Below, one piece after another: positions 1-10,600 of a stretch of DNA of 64,000 nucleotides. The first letter of the stretch is position 1, and each line of letters opens with the position of its first letter. Source of the DNA: Cellvibrio sp. 79 (lineage in GTDB: Bacteria; Pseudomonadota; Gammaproteobacteria; Pseudomonadales; Cellvibrionaceae); assembly GCA_003056245.1 (NCBI GenBank), contig MVDH01000006.1, positions 343,384-407,383 on the forward strand. The letters are read 5' to 3'. The notes under the pieces are model-generated. The model searched no databases, was not told the origin of the DNA, and worked only from the letters and a program-made list of their open reading frames with translations. The position numbers and the translations under genes were made by a program.

Positions 1-1
1 C

Positions 2-316
2 GTATTTAACGAAACCACACCGGAAGATATAGTGCGCACCTTCGCGACTTATCGCTTCGGCAATCAATTAACCATCGGCGGTGGTGCTAACTACCAGAGC
101 GAATGGCTCGTTGGCCGCTATGGCAGTTTGTCGGCAACCCAGGAAGCTTATTGGTTGGTTAACCTGATGGCGAGTTACCCAATTAACGATACATTGACTG
201 TGACATTCAACGCTGACAACGCGCTGGATGAAAAGTATTATTCCTACCTTTCAACCACATCAAACCGTTATGGCGAACCACGCAACCTGAAACTGAGTTT
301 ACGTGCGAAGTTCTAA
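2..316 (+). CDS. TonB-dependent siderophore receptor, C-terminal fragment
   Basis: This is the 3' end of an outer-membrane TonB-dependent receptor; the reading frame is open back to the window edge, so the start lies outside. The roughly 104 visible residues are the last strands of the 22-stranded barrel: alternating polar/hydrophobic strands, a segment NADNALDEKYY typical of the penultimate strands of FhuE/FpvA-like siderophore receptors, then RYGEPRNLKLSLRAKF ending in the terminal aromatic that outer-membrane barrels need for BAM recognition. The family imports ferric siderophores using TonB/ExbBD energy. The substrate cannot be told from this piece. A strong hairpin follows immediately, so the gene ends its transcription unit. 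Confidence 0.85.
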   Translation, partial: VFNETTPEDIVRTFATYRFGNQLTIGGGANYQSEWLVGRYGSLSATQEAYWLVNLMASYPINDTLTVTFNADNALDEKYYSYLSTTSNRYGEPRNLKLSLRAKF

Positions 317-339
317 GGGAGACGAGTAAAAAAACAAAT

Positions 340-365
340 AAAAGCAGGTTTAAAAACCTGCTTTT
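340..365. terminator. Bidirectional rho-independent terminator
   Basis: Perfect stem AAAAGCAGGT/ACCTGCTTTT around a short A/T loop, with A-rich sequence before and T-rich sequence after it. It sits between two convergent genes (receptor ending at 316, lipoprotein ending at 390) and can serve both. Confidence 0.85.
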
Positions 366-389
366 ACTTTACGAAAAAAATTAACTGAT

Positions 390-1178
390 TCAGGGCATTT
401 CCACTTGCATTAAATCCTCAAGACTCAAATCAAACAGATCCACAAAACGGGATTCACCAAAGTTCGCCAACTGTTCTTTCCATTCGCGATCATCGCGCAA
501 ATTAATGATGGTGCGATTGAGCTGTGCCAGTGCGTGTTCATAAGTTGCATCAAGTAGCATGAAGCGCGGGAAACTATCTATCGCTGGCTCCAAAAAATCG
601 ATTTCTTTATCAAGGAGCGGAGTATAAGTAGTAAATAAATTACTTTTTTCCATTTGAATAAAATCAACTGTGCTTGTTTTAAGTAACTCCACACACTCTT
701 CTACCCGTTCACGTTCAATTATTTTCACGCTGCCATCGGCAATATATTTTTCCAATTTTAAATAACGGTGCCCGCGTAAAGCACAAAATTTTTTATTGAA
801 GATGGCCTCTGGAAAAGTGCCTGTTAATGGTCGCGTCAGATTAAATACCAGAACATCTGCGTCCCACAATAGTGGTTCACTGGCAAGCAGATCTGCAGTA
901 TCGCCAAACCATTGCGGATGGCTCCATAAAATTGCCCCACGCTGGCCTTGTTCACGCAAATTATTAAGTTGTGCGCGGGTTAAATGAATAAGTTGCCAAT
1001 GATAATCAGTAGTTTCATTAAGACGCTGGACAAAAGCATTACTCAGATCAGGTTTGGTATCGATGATAAAAGGAGGGAATTGATAATAGACATAAACCGA
1101 TATGGTCTGCTTATTAATCGTAGAACAACCCGATATCAACAAACCGATTGCCACTAATAAGTAAAACGTCTTTCGCAT
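390..1178 (-). CDS. Periplasmic solute-binding-like lipoprotein
   Basis: A 262-residue lipoprotein. The N-terminus has a basic n-region, a hydrophobic core and a lipobox LISGC near residue 18, so it should be lipidated. The rest has the size and feel of a family 3 extracellular solute-binding domain: YYQFPPFIID near the start, like the first strand of these proteins, and a late segment FVDLFDLSLEDL. No permease or ATPase genes adjoin, so it may be a stand-alone sensor or binding protein rather than part of an ABC importer. The ligand is unknown. It is convergent with the receptor gene and shares its terminator. Family placement is by general resemblance only. Confidence 0.6.
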   Translation of the reverse strand: MRKTFYLLVAIGLLISGCSTINKQTISVYVYYQFPPFIIDTKPDLSNAFVQRLNETTDYHWQLIHLTRAQLNNLREQGQRGAILWSHPQWFGDTADLLASEPLLWDADVLVFNLTRPLTGTFPEAIFNKKFCALRGHRYLKLEKYIADGSVKIIERERVEECVELLKTSTVDFIQMEKSNLFTTYTPLLDKEIDFLEPAIDSFPRFMLLDATYEHALAQLNRTIINLRDDREWKEQLANFGESRFVDLFDLSLEDLMQVEMP

Positions 1179-1321
1179 AGCTTTTTATACTCGATAACAG
1201 CATCGGGGAATTTTTAAGATGTGCATCAAGGATAGCCTATAAAACAATGATAGTTACCGGTAATACCAAGCGGCTTCAACATTGCACCTCGAATAGCGCA
1301 CGGAAAAAACCGCTTCTGTTT

Positions 1322-2212
1322 CTAGATTTCCTGATTAACTAATTGCTTAAACGCTGCTGACAAGTGCTGATAAACCGGGCCTGGGCATGCAGGTAGCGCA
1401 CGTCCATCCGCATGGCCAACCGGAATTAATTCCGCACCGGTGCCCGTGAGAAAACATTCGTCAGCAGTAAATAAATCGTAGGGCGCGAGTGGAGTTTCAC
1501 GGAATTTAATGCCCGATTTTTCCGCCAGCTCCAACACGACTTGCCGGGTAATTCCATCCAGTGCACCTTCAATAACAGGTGGGGTTAACAGCTCGCCTTT
1601 TTTCACTATAAAAATATTATCTGCACTACCCTCTGCAATTCGGCCCGCGCTGTTTAATAAAATTGCTTCATCGGCACCGGCATGCGTAGCTTCCATTCGC
1701 GCGAGAATATGGTTGAGATAATTTAAACTTTTAATGCGCGGATCAAGTCCATCTGCACCCAATCGACGGGTTGCCGCGATAATAACTTTTGCACCGTCAT
1801 TGCGTACACGCTCACTCACTAATTGCAATCGATCTGCGATCACAAATACCTGCGGCGAATGGCAGCGCGATGGATCTATACCGAGAGGACCGGGCCCACG
1901 TGTAACAACCAAACGCAAATAACCATTTTGTTCCGGCGCAGCTGCAACAGTGTCCAATACCGCTTGAGTAAGGGCTTCGATGTTGTAAGGAATCGCCAGC
2001 GCAATGGCGCGCGCAGAAAGCATCAATCGTTCAAGATGCGCCTGTAATCGAAACGCTTTACCGTTGTAAAAACGAATGCCTTCAAACACACCATCGCCAT
2101 ATAAAAGGCCGTGATCAAACACAGAAACTGTTGCTTGCTCCGGTGCAACAATTTTTCCATTCAGCCAACAAACCGGTGCTGATTGTGTTGGTGTTATCGT
2201 CGGATTAGCCAT
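1322..2212 (-). CDS. ilvE: Class IV aminotransferase, branched-chain type
   Basis: A PLP-dependent fold-type IV aminotransferase of about 296 residues, the usual size. Visible family marks are VFDHGLLYGDGVFEGIRF near the N-terminus, the lysine in RIKSLNYLNHILA that forms the PLP Schiff base, an EAILLNSAGRIAEG stretch and the late FLTGTGAELIPV phosphate-binding strand. The KSLNYLN motif favours branched-chain transaminases over D-amino-acid transaminase or aminodeoxychorismate lyase, but these are hard to separate by eye, so the symbol is tentative. I chose the ATG at 2212: AGGGG lies six bases before it, while the longer frame needs an unlikely start inside the upstream gene. It overlaps the phzF-like stop by eight bases, indicating translational coupling. 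Confidence 0.75.
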   Translation of the reverse strand: MANPTITPTQSAPVCWLNGKIVAPEQATVSVFDHGLLYGDGVFEGIRFYNGKAFRLQAHLERLMLSARAIALAIPYNIEALTQAVLDTVAAAPEQNGYLRLVVTRGPGPLGIDPSRCHSPQVFVIADRLQLVSERVRNDGAKVIIAATRRLGADGLDPRIKSLNYLNHILARMEATHAGADEAILLNSAGRIAEGSADNIFIVKKGELLTPPVIEGALDGITRQVVLELAEKSGIKFRETPLAPYDLFTADECFLTGTGAELIPVGHADGRALPACPGPVYQHLSAAFKQLVNQEI

Positions 2213-2999
2213 GGAATTCCCCTGTGAGCATAGTGTGGGCTTTACCGGTGAGATATACACGCTCACCTGCCCATTCGATAGTTAGTAAGCCGGTGCGCGC
2301 CGATGCCTGAAAGGCTTGCAAGCGCGCCTTACCCAATTGCTGCGCCCAATAAACGGCGAGCAGGCAGTGCGCCGAACCGGTGACGGAATCTTCGGAAATA
2401 CCTACACGCGGAGCAAAGAAACGCGAAACGATATCCAACCCCGGTTCATCTGCCGGTGCGGTGATAATCAGGCCGCGCTCGGTAAATGAGCCGATTAATT
2501 CATCATCGGCGCGAACACGGCGAACCTGGTCAGCCGTTTCCAACACCACCAGGTGATCGTCGCGGCCGCGACCAAACCAGGCAGGCTGCCCACCGATAAG
2601 TTGCATCAGGCCCTCGGGGACTTTTCGAACGGTTGTGGGTGAATCGGCGGGGAAATCCAACCGGATATTACTGCCATCACGCACAGCTTCCAGCAAACCG
2701 CTACGGGTACGGAACTTCAGCACGGGAGCTTTCTCACCAGCCTCATGCCATAGCGCATGGGCCGCTGCCAGTGTCGCATGACCGCAGAGGCTGACTTCAG
2801 TTTTGGGCGTAAACCAGCGCAAGCCCCAGGTATCGGGCGCTTGTTTGAGCAAAAAAGCGGTTTCAGCCTGATTCATCTCGGCAGCGACTTTTTGCATCCA
2901 GTTGGATGATCGTTCTTCTTTCAATAGGCAGACACTGGCCGGATTACCACTGAACAGGCCGCCGACAAATGCATCTACCAGGTAAAGCGATTGCCCCAT
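2205..2999 (-). CDS. PhzF family isomerase-like protein
   Basis: A PhzF/DAP-epimerase-fold protein of 264 residues. The start QSLYLVDAFVGGLFSGNPASVCLL is the classic PhzF opening; NQAETAFL carries the glutamate that acts as general acid/base in PhzF, and GISEDSVTGSAHC is the conserved C-terminal turn. PhzF itself isomerises dihydro-hydroxyanthranilate in phenazine synthesis, but most chromosomal relatives have no known substrate and no phenazine genes are near. The start at 2999 is preceded by GAGGAACG; the longer frame would use TTG. It is the first gene of a two-gene operon with the class IV aminotransferase and is divergent from a MocR regulator, suggesting that the pair handles an amino-acid- or amine-derived metabolite. 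Confidence 0.85.
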   Translation of the reverse strand: MGQSLYLVDAFVGGLFSGNPASVCLLKEERSSNWMQKVAAEMNQAETAFLLKQAPDTWGLRWFTPKTEVSLCGHATLAAAHALWHEAGEKAPVLKFRTRSGLLEAVRDGSNIRLDFPADSPTTVRKVPEGLMQLIGGQPAWFGRGRDDHLVVLETADQVRRVRADDELIGSFTERGLIITAPADEPGLDIVSRFFAPRVGISEDSVTGSAHCLLAVYWAQQLGKARLQAFQASARTGLLTIEWAGERVYLTGKAHTMLTGEFHG

Positions 3000-3084
3000 G
3001 ATTTCGTTCCTCAACAAACCAGTTAACGAGTGCTGGCCAGTGTATTTTTTCGCCGCAATACATTACAGTTTCAAAAATTATTAA

Positions 3085-3149
3085 TTGATACGGTACAGAT
3101 TTGAAAATAAAAATCTGTACCTATCAAAATCGAATAAATCTGTATCTAT
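3085..3149. promoter_or_regulatory. Candidate MocR operator: three half-sites
   Basis: GGTACAGATTT (3092-3102) and AAATCTGTACC (3111-3121) form an 11-bp perfect inverted repeat with an 8-bp spacer, extended outward by TTGATA/TATCAA. A third copy, AAATCTGTATCTAT, follows as a direct repeat at 3136-3149. It lies between the divergent phzF-like and MocR genes. MocR proteins typically bind combinations of direct and inverted half-sites in such intergenic regions. Confidence 0.6.
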
Positions 3150-3161
3150 GGTGGTGAAAAG

Positions 3162-4580
3162 GTGGATCTGCTATATCGAAAGCTCGCGGATGAATTGGCC
3201 AGTCTGATTAATAATGGCGGTTTTCAACGTGGTGATCGTTTGCCCGGCGTGCGTCATCAGGCGCAATTACGTGGTTTGAGTATCGCCACGGTGATCACGG
3301 CGTATCGCCAGTTGGAGGACTGGGGCTTGCTGGAGGTGCGGAACCGCTCCGGCTTTTATGTCAAAGCCAAACCGGCAATCGCAGTACAACCACCGCGTAT
3401 TGTGGTGACCACCATGCGCCCTGCCCCGGTAACTGGACAAGACATGGTATTGCAGCTGATTAAAGCGGCGAACAACCCGGCAATTGTGCAACTGGGTGCA
3501 GCAGTTCCTGCACCCGAATTTTTGCCGACCCGTGCAGTTGAACAAGCGATAACCAGGGTTCTACGCCAACAACGTGTACGCGCCAATAACTACGAATTTT
3601 CCACCGGTGCAGTGGAGTTGCGTCGTCAGATCAGTCGCCGTTTAGCGGATTCTGGTTGTGCAGTGCATCCGGACAACCTGGTTATTACTAATGGCTGCCA
3701 GGAAGCCTTAAGCCTTGCATTGCGTGCCCTCACCCAGCCGGGCGATGTGGTCGCCATCGAATCACCCACGTTTTATGGACTGCTGCAGGTGATTGAGTCA
3801 CTTGGGTTGGAAGCGTTGGAAATACCGACGAACCCGCGCTCCGGAATGTCGCTGGAGGCGCTGGAATTGGCGTTAAGCCGCTGGCAAGTAAAAGCTTGTG
3901 TCGTCACTCCCAACTTCAGTAATCCGCTTGGATGCTGCATGCCGGAAGACAATAAAAAGAAGCTGGTCAGTATGCTCAAAGAGCGCCAGATTCCGTTGAT
4001 TGAAGATGACATCTACGGCGACCTGAGTTTTAGTCACGCCCGTCCATCCCTACTTAAAGGGCTGGATGACAATGTCATTTTGTGCAGCTCGGTATCCAAA
4101 ACCCTGTCGCCGGGGTTGCGTGTGGGCTGGATTGCAGCGGGTGCTTACCAGGACAACATTGAATACATGAAATATGTCCTGAACCTGGCCACCTCAACCA
4201 TTCCGCAACTGGCGGTGGCGGATTTGCTGGAAAACGGCCAATACGACCGGCACCTGCGCCGGGTACGCGGGGATTATGCGCAGGCAGTGGCGCGCATGAC
4301 CGAAGCGATAATCCACTATTTCCCCGAAGGTACAAAAATTACCCGCCCTGAAGGTGGTTTTGTTATCTGGCTGGAGTTACCGGGGGAAATCGATACCTTT
4401 GTGTTGGCGCACAAGGCGTTGGAACTGGGGATTAGCATTGCACCTGGCCCTATTTTTTCAGCCAGTCAAAAGTACCGGCAATTTATCCGGCTTTCATGTG
4501 CTTGTGTGTGGGGGAATCGGGTTGAGCGGGCGTTGGTGGCGCTGGCGGGATTGATCCAACAAGGAACCAACCCCGCCTGA
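3162..4580 (+). CDS. MocR-family (GntR + aminotransferase-like) regulator
   Basis: A 472-residue PLP-dependent transcription factor. Residues 1-70 are a GntR winged helix (LADELASLI...RGDRLPGVRHQA...SIATVITAYRQLEDWGLLEVRNRSGFYV). From about residue 90 follows a fold-type I aminotransferase domain with the usual landmarks: NGCQEALSLALR, PNFSNPLGCCMP, EDDIYGDLSF and the PLP lysine in CSSVSKTLSPGLRVGW. Such regulators sense PLP or an amine/amino-acid effector. The frame has no ATG upstream, so GTG at 3162 is the start. It is divergent from the phzF-like/aminotransferase operon with repeated half-sites between, so it most likely controls that operon and itself. Confidence 0.9.
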   Translation: MDLLYRKLADELASLINNGGFQRGDRLPGVRHQAQLRGLSIATVITAYRQLEDWGLLEVRNRSGFYVKAKPAIAVQPPRIVVTTMRPAPVTGQDMVLQLIKAANNPAIVQLGAAVPAPEFLPTRAVEQAITRVLRQQRVRANNYEFSTGAVELRRQISRRLADSGCAVHPDNLVITNGCQEALSLALRALTQPGDVVAIESPTFYGLLQVIESLGLEALEIPTNPRSGMSLEALELALSRWQVKACVVTPNFSNPLGCCMPEDNKKKLVSMLKERQIPLIEDDIYGDLSFSHARPSLLKGLDDNVILCSSVSKTLSPGLRVGWIAAGAYQDNIEYMKYVLNLATSTIPQLAVADLLENGQYDRHLRRVRGDYAQAVARMTEAIIHYFPEGTKITRPEGGFVIWLELPGEIDTFVLAHKALELGISIAPGPIFSASQKYRQFIRLSCACVWGNRVERALVALAGLIQQGTNPA

Positions 4581-4609
4581 TTTTTGCGGCTATTTGTTAT
4601 GGCTATCGA

Positions 4610-7600
4610 TTAAAAGCGAAAGGTTCCGGTCAACGAGACCAGATCAGCTTCCTGGGTATCGAAGTAAATACGGCGCACCCCCAAACCAAGACCAAACTTC
4701 TCTTGAATCGGCAGCTCAAAGCGAACGCCGACGATAGGGTCTTCACCGCGATCACGCTTGATGGCTATAACCTCGTTTTCCACATCAACCTCACCGCGCC
4801 AGATAAAAACACCTATCTCGCCAATAACGCGGAACCCGTCGGCCGGATTCAGGGTTAACCCTTGCACCAGCGTAAAGCCCTCTGCACTGAACGGATATTC
4901 CTGGCCGATATGCCAGGGAATAGTCCCCAGGTTAGTTTCTCCGGCCACCGTGAGGTCCACGTCTACTTCTCCAAGATCAAGGTAACCAATTTCGGTGGAT
5001 GCGTGCTGGTCCCACTGGTAGCCAAACGCCAATTGGTAACCGGTGCGATTGGTATCGTAACGATCAATGATCAGATCATAATTCGCGGCCGCCAGCGCCG
5101 CCGTGAAATCCTCTTCACGCTGGCTGCTGGAGACATTCGAAGCATCAATCCGCAAGTAAGGACCGGATGCCGCCTGGGTGGCAATGCTCGCCAGAATCGT
5201 TACAACGCCAAGTGCTGCGGCAATGATTTTTCCTTTAACTTTGCTCTGCGAAGAGACACGTTTAACCATAAGTAATCCTCCCAATAACAGTACCCACAAT
5301 GCCTGGATCGAACCGCCACCACCGGTGGTTTTAATTTCTACCGGCGGTTTTGGTGGTTCCGGAGGTTCAGGTATTTCCAGTTGAACGCTCACGGCACCCG
5401 GATCAACCACCGCAGAGTTCACCAAACCATCGTCATCATTAGGACCGCCGTCTTTGATAGTCAACTGCACACACAAATGGCCAGCAGTCAGACCGGGGGT
5501 CCAGTCATCAGTCCCCGGTGGCGGGCAATAACCCGGATTGCCAGGTGCCGAATGGATAGCGTTGTCCGCATCAATCACAAAACTGACCCAACGGCCGCGC
5601 TGGAACTTACGGTAAGTTGCATTTGCCGGAATCGCCGCACGTTGTGGTACTACGACGCGCACAGCCTGACCGGGTGTTGGCAAGTCGCGGATAGCGAAGT
5701 CAAAAACACCACCGACAGGTTCGAATACCTTGTCTACTTCAATGTCCGGGATAGTGCCCAACTCATCATTCAGGATTTGCACACCACCGGAGGTGCTGGT
5801 ACGTGCAAACAATCCCAATCCGCAACGAACGCCGGGGTCACACTCAATCAGGTAGGCATTGGTGGTATCCCCCTGCTGCGGCAGGATGTTAGTGGATGGC
5901 ATGTTATCCAGATAATCCGGAATACCATTGTCATCAGTATCGCCAGTGCCTTCCAGATCATCGTCGATACCATCCAGATCGGTATCCGTATTTGGACTCA
6001 ACACCGGCAACGCACCCACTACGCGGAAGTAAGCCGACGCCTGAACACTCGCACCGCCAGAATCAGTAACTGTCACCTTCACCTGGTTGCTGCCGTTCAA
6101 TCCAGCCGGGCTAAACACTCTAACCGCATTGGTCGGGTTGCCATCGGTATCAGCCAGACCGGTTGTTGCCGACCAATCGAAGCTATGGGTATCACCCTGG
6201 TTCAGGTCAGTCACAGTAGCGGTTACGGTAACCGGACCACCAGCGGGGGTGACAAGACTGGTATTAAACCCACCTTGGGTGATGCTCAAAGTAACAATGG
6301 GCGCCACATTGCCTTGACGGATATCAATTGTATGGCGTTTGCTGGCGCCGGCATTAATGCCATCGCCGAGGACCACAACCAGTTGGCTATCGCTGAAGCC
6401 GGTAACTGCGTTCAGGCTTACCGGCACAACGACTTCTACCTGGCCAGGCTGGGTAAAGGTTGCAGTACCGGAAACCAGGTTGTGTTCCTGCGTGGTAGCG
6501 GTGCTGGAAGCATCAACCACGTAAGGAATACTCAATGGATAAACCGGTGACGGACCGTTCAGCAAGACGCGGAATTCCACATTGCTGCCACGAATCGCAA
6601 CTTGTGATTTGCTCAGGGAAACCAATGGTTTCACATTTACAACCTGGCTGGCCTCACCAGTCACGCCAGAAGCATTAGTCGCCTTCCATTTCAGCAGGTG
6701 ATGACCTGGACGTACCAGCAGTACATTGCCAGGCTGCAAACCTTCCGCCATTACCGTGCAGCAGTTACTACCGCTAACACCATCAGCAGCCAGAGACTTC
6801 AATGCCTGATCGACCTGCGCCTGGGTTGCATTTGCATTCAGGCTCAACAACTGGCGCAAACTGATCGGTGTAAACAATGCCGTAGCGTTGACTTCGATTG
6901 CCGCTGGTGCCGTCACTATTGGTTGCAATGGATCAACCGTTGAAACCACTTCAAGGTTAAACGCCGGCAATGAAGCACTGACTGTGCCGTCACTCACGCT
7001 GATCACAATGCCAGTGGTCACACCCGAATCTGCACCTGCAGGAGTACCTGTTAATGCGCCGGTTGCGGTATTGAAGCTTGCCCATGTAGGTTTGTTGGTG
7101 ATGCTGAAGGTCAATACATCGCCTACATCTTCATCGGCAGCAGTCGGGATAAAGCTATAAGCGGTATCCTGGTTCAAACTCGTAATCGGCGTGCCGCTGA
7201 TGACCGGTGCATCGTTCACGTTAGTTACCACCAGATTGAACGCTGCAAGGCTGGCGCTCAAGGTACCGTCACTCACGCTAATCACGATACCGGTTGTGGT
7301 ACCAACATCAACATTGGCCGGCGTACCGGTCAGCGCACCGGTGGCTGTATTAAAGCTCGCCCAGGTTGGTTTGTTAGCAATGCTAAAGGTCAACACATCG
7401 CCCACATCCTCGTCGGATGCAGTCGGGGTAAAGCTGTAAGTCAAGCTTTGGGCAATAGTTGTGGCTGGCGTTCCGCTAATTACCGGAGCATCGTTGACAT
7501 TGGTAACCGCCAGGTTAAATGCAGCAAGGCTTACCGTTACAGTACCGTCGTTTACGCTAATCACGATACCGGTGGTTGTGCCCACATCCGCATTGGTCGG

Positions 7601-10600
7601 CGTTCCGGTCAACATACCGGTGTCTGTATCGAAACTCGCCCAAACGGGTTTGTTGGTGATGCTGTAAGTCATTACATTGCCAACATCTTCATCGGTAACG
7701 GTGGGGATAAAGCTATAAGCAACATCCTGGGCCAAGCTGGTTGCCGGAGTGCCGCTGATTACCGGCGCCTCATTTACATTGGTTACTTCCAGGTTGAACG
7801 CCGCAAGGCTTGCACTCACAGTGCCATCACTAACGCTAATCAAGATACCGGTTGTGCTACCGACATCCGCATTGGTTGGGGTGCCGGTAAGTGCACCGGT
7901 TGTAGTATTGAAACTCGCCCAGGTTGGTTTGTTGGTGATGCTGAAGGTCAATACATCGCCAGCATCCACATCACTCGCCGTTGGGATAAAGCTGTAAGCC
8001 GCATCCTGTGCCACAGTGATCGCCGGCGTTCCACTGATCAGCGGGGCATCATTCACGTTAGTAACGGCAAGGTTGAACGCAGCAAGGCTTGTGCTTGCAG
8101 TACCGTCGCTTACGCTGATCACGATACCGGTCGTTGTGCCGACATCCGTATTGGCAGGAGTACCAGTCAATGCACCCGTGGCGGTATTAAAACTCGCCCA
8201 GGTTGGTTTGTTGGTGATGCTGTAGGTCAATACATCGCCCACATCATCATCCGATGCGGTTGGGGTAAAGCTGTAAGCCGCATCCTGTGCCACAGTGATC
8301 GCCGGCGTTCCGCTGATTAGCGGTGCATCATTCACGTTGGTTACCACCAGGTTAAATGCTGCCAGACTCGCGCTTAAGGAACCATCGCTCACACTGATCA
8401 CAATGCCGGTAGTTGTACCCACATCGGCATTGGTCGGGGTACCGGTCAGTGCACCGGTTGCGGTATTGAAACTCGCCCAACTTGGCTTGTTAGTAATACT
8501 GAAGGTTAATATATCACCCACCGAATCACTCGCGGTAGGTGTGAAGCTGTAAGCTGCATCCTCCGCCACAGTAATTGCAGGGATGCCACTGATTAACGGT
8601 GCACCATTGGGCGTTACTGAATTGGAAGCGGCTGACGCTGAACCGGTACCCACCGAGTTGGTGGCGGTCACGGTAAAGCTGTAGCTGGTGCCATTGCTCA
8701 GGCCAGTGATGGTAACTGGTGAACCGGAACCGGATGCCGTAGCACCACCAGGGTTGGCAGTCACGGTATAACTGGTAATGACAGCGCCGCCAGTGAATGT
8801 CGGGGCAGTGAAACTAACCGATGCCTGCGCGACGCCTGCGGTTGCCGAACCAATAGTCGGTGCACCGGGTAATACTGCGTTCACCGTAAAGCTACGGGTT
8901 ACCTGGGTAGCCGGGAGATAACTACCATTGCCAGCCTGGTCAGCATTGATGGTACAAGTTCCGGTTGTCACAAAGGTCACAAGACCACCTGTAGTAATCG
9001 TACAAACCCCGGTAGTTGATGACGTAAAGGTTGGATTTAAACCAGAGTCCGAGGTGGCAGTAAATGTTGGTGTAGTACCAAAGTTCTGCGAACCGGGATT
9101 ATTAAAGGTAATCGTTTGGGTAGCAGCCGGTGTCACCGAGTTGGATGAACTGGAAGCCGGACCAGTACCTGCAGAGTTATCGGCAGTCACGGTAAAGGTA
9201 TAAGGCTGACCATTGGTCAAACCGGTAATCACAATCGGAGAGCCGGCACCATTTACCGGAGCCACATCAGCTGGACTAACCGTGACGGTATAACCAGTGA
9301 TGCTGGTACCACCGGTATTGGTTGGGGCCGCGAATGCAACAATTGCTTGGGTATCACCGGGTGTAGCTACCACGCTGGTTGGCGCACCGGCAACAACAGC
9401 ATTTACGGTAAAGCTACGAGTTATCTGGGTTGCAGCCAGGTAACTGCTGTCGCCTGCCTGATCCGCATTGATGGTACAGGTTCCAACAGTGAGGAAGGTC
9501 AATACACCTTCACTAGTAACCGTACACACACCAGTTGTGGAAGAAGTAAAGGTGACATTCAGTCCTGACGTTGCTGAAGCCCCGCCATTTACAACACGTA
9601 AATCAGGCGTGGTGCCAAAGTTTTGTGAGCCCGGATTGGCAAACGTAATAGTCTGCGGCGCTGCCGGAACTACTGAATTGGAGGCAAGAGAGGCGGCACC
9701 AGTACCGGCAGAGTTAGTCGCCGTCACCGTGAAAGTGTAGGAAATACCATTCGTCAGGCCGGTTACGGTGATGGGTGAGGATGAACCCACTTCGGTATTG
9801 CCGCCGGGGTTAGCAGTAACGGTATAACCGTTGGGGCTGATGGCTGCTCCTCCCGTACTGGATGGTGCAGTAAAAGTCACTGTCGCTTGCTGGTCACCCG
9901 CCGTTGCAGTACCAATAGTCGGTGCCCCCGGAACTACCGCATTCACCGTAAAGCTACGGGTTACTGTACTCGCTGCATTGGTCGATGAATTACCGGCCTG
10001 ATCCGCATCAATCGTACAAGTACCTGCACTCACAAAGGTCAATGCGCCACCGGAAGTGATGGTACAAACACCGGTTGTGGATGACGTGAAATCAATGGCA
10101 AACCCGGTAGCTGCACCTCCAATCGCATACGCCGAAGAAGCAGTCAGGGTTGGCGTAGCGCCGAAGTTATAGCTGGATGGCTGGGCGAAGGTAATAATCT
10201 GGTTAGCCATTGGCGTTGCCGAGTTGGAAGCACCGGAGGCAGAACCGGTTCCGACACCGTTAGTCGCGGTAACGCTAAAGGTATAAGCAGTACCGTTAGT
10301 TAAAGATCCAACAGTAATCACACAAGCCGTTGGCCCGGCACAAGTTCCTGTTGCACCGCCGGGGTTAGCAGTAGCGGTATAGGTTGTAATTGGACTCCCA
10401 CCGTTGCCTGGTGCAGTGAAGGTCACCGTCGCCTGTCCGTCCCCCGCTGTTGCAGTACCGATGGTTGGAGCACCCGGTACAGTTGGACTCGCTACTGTAT
10501 GGGTAGAGCCACTGCTATAAGAGGGAATACTGTTACCTGCATCATCCGCAACATTGGTTGAACCATTCAGGTTGATTTTGATGGTGCCATTGCCAGTGAT

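Noticed and set aside
5381..6550. A 389-codon plus-strand frame opposite the giant protein gene
   Set aside because: It is the antisense shadow of repetitive Thr/Gly/Val-rich coding sequence, has no family motif and no ribosome site; the minus-strand frame is clearly the gene.
7448..8320. A 290-codon plus-strand frame with internal repeats
   Set aside because: Its repeats mirror the He_PIG repeats of the opposite strand. A real gene is unlikely.
6930..8620. Regular repeats that could suggest a CRISPR or satellite array
   Set aside because: The period (about 279 bp) is far too long for CRISPR and keeps a reading frame with conserved protein domains.
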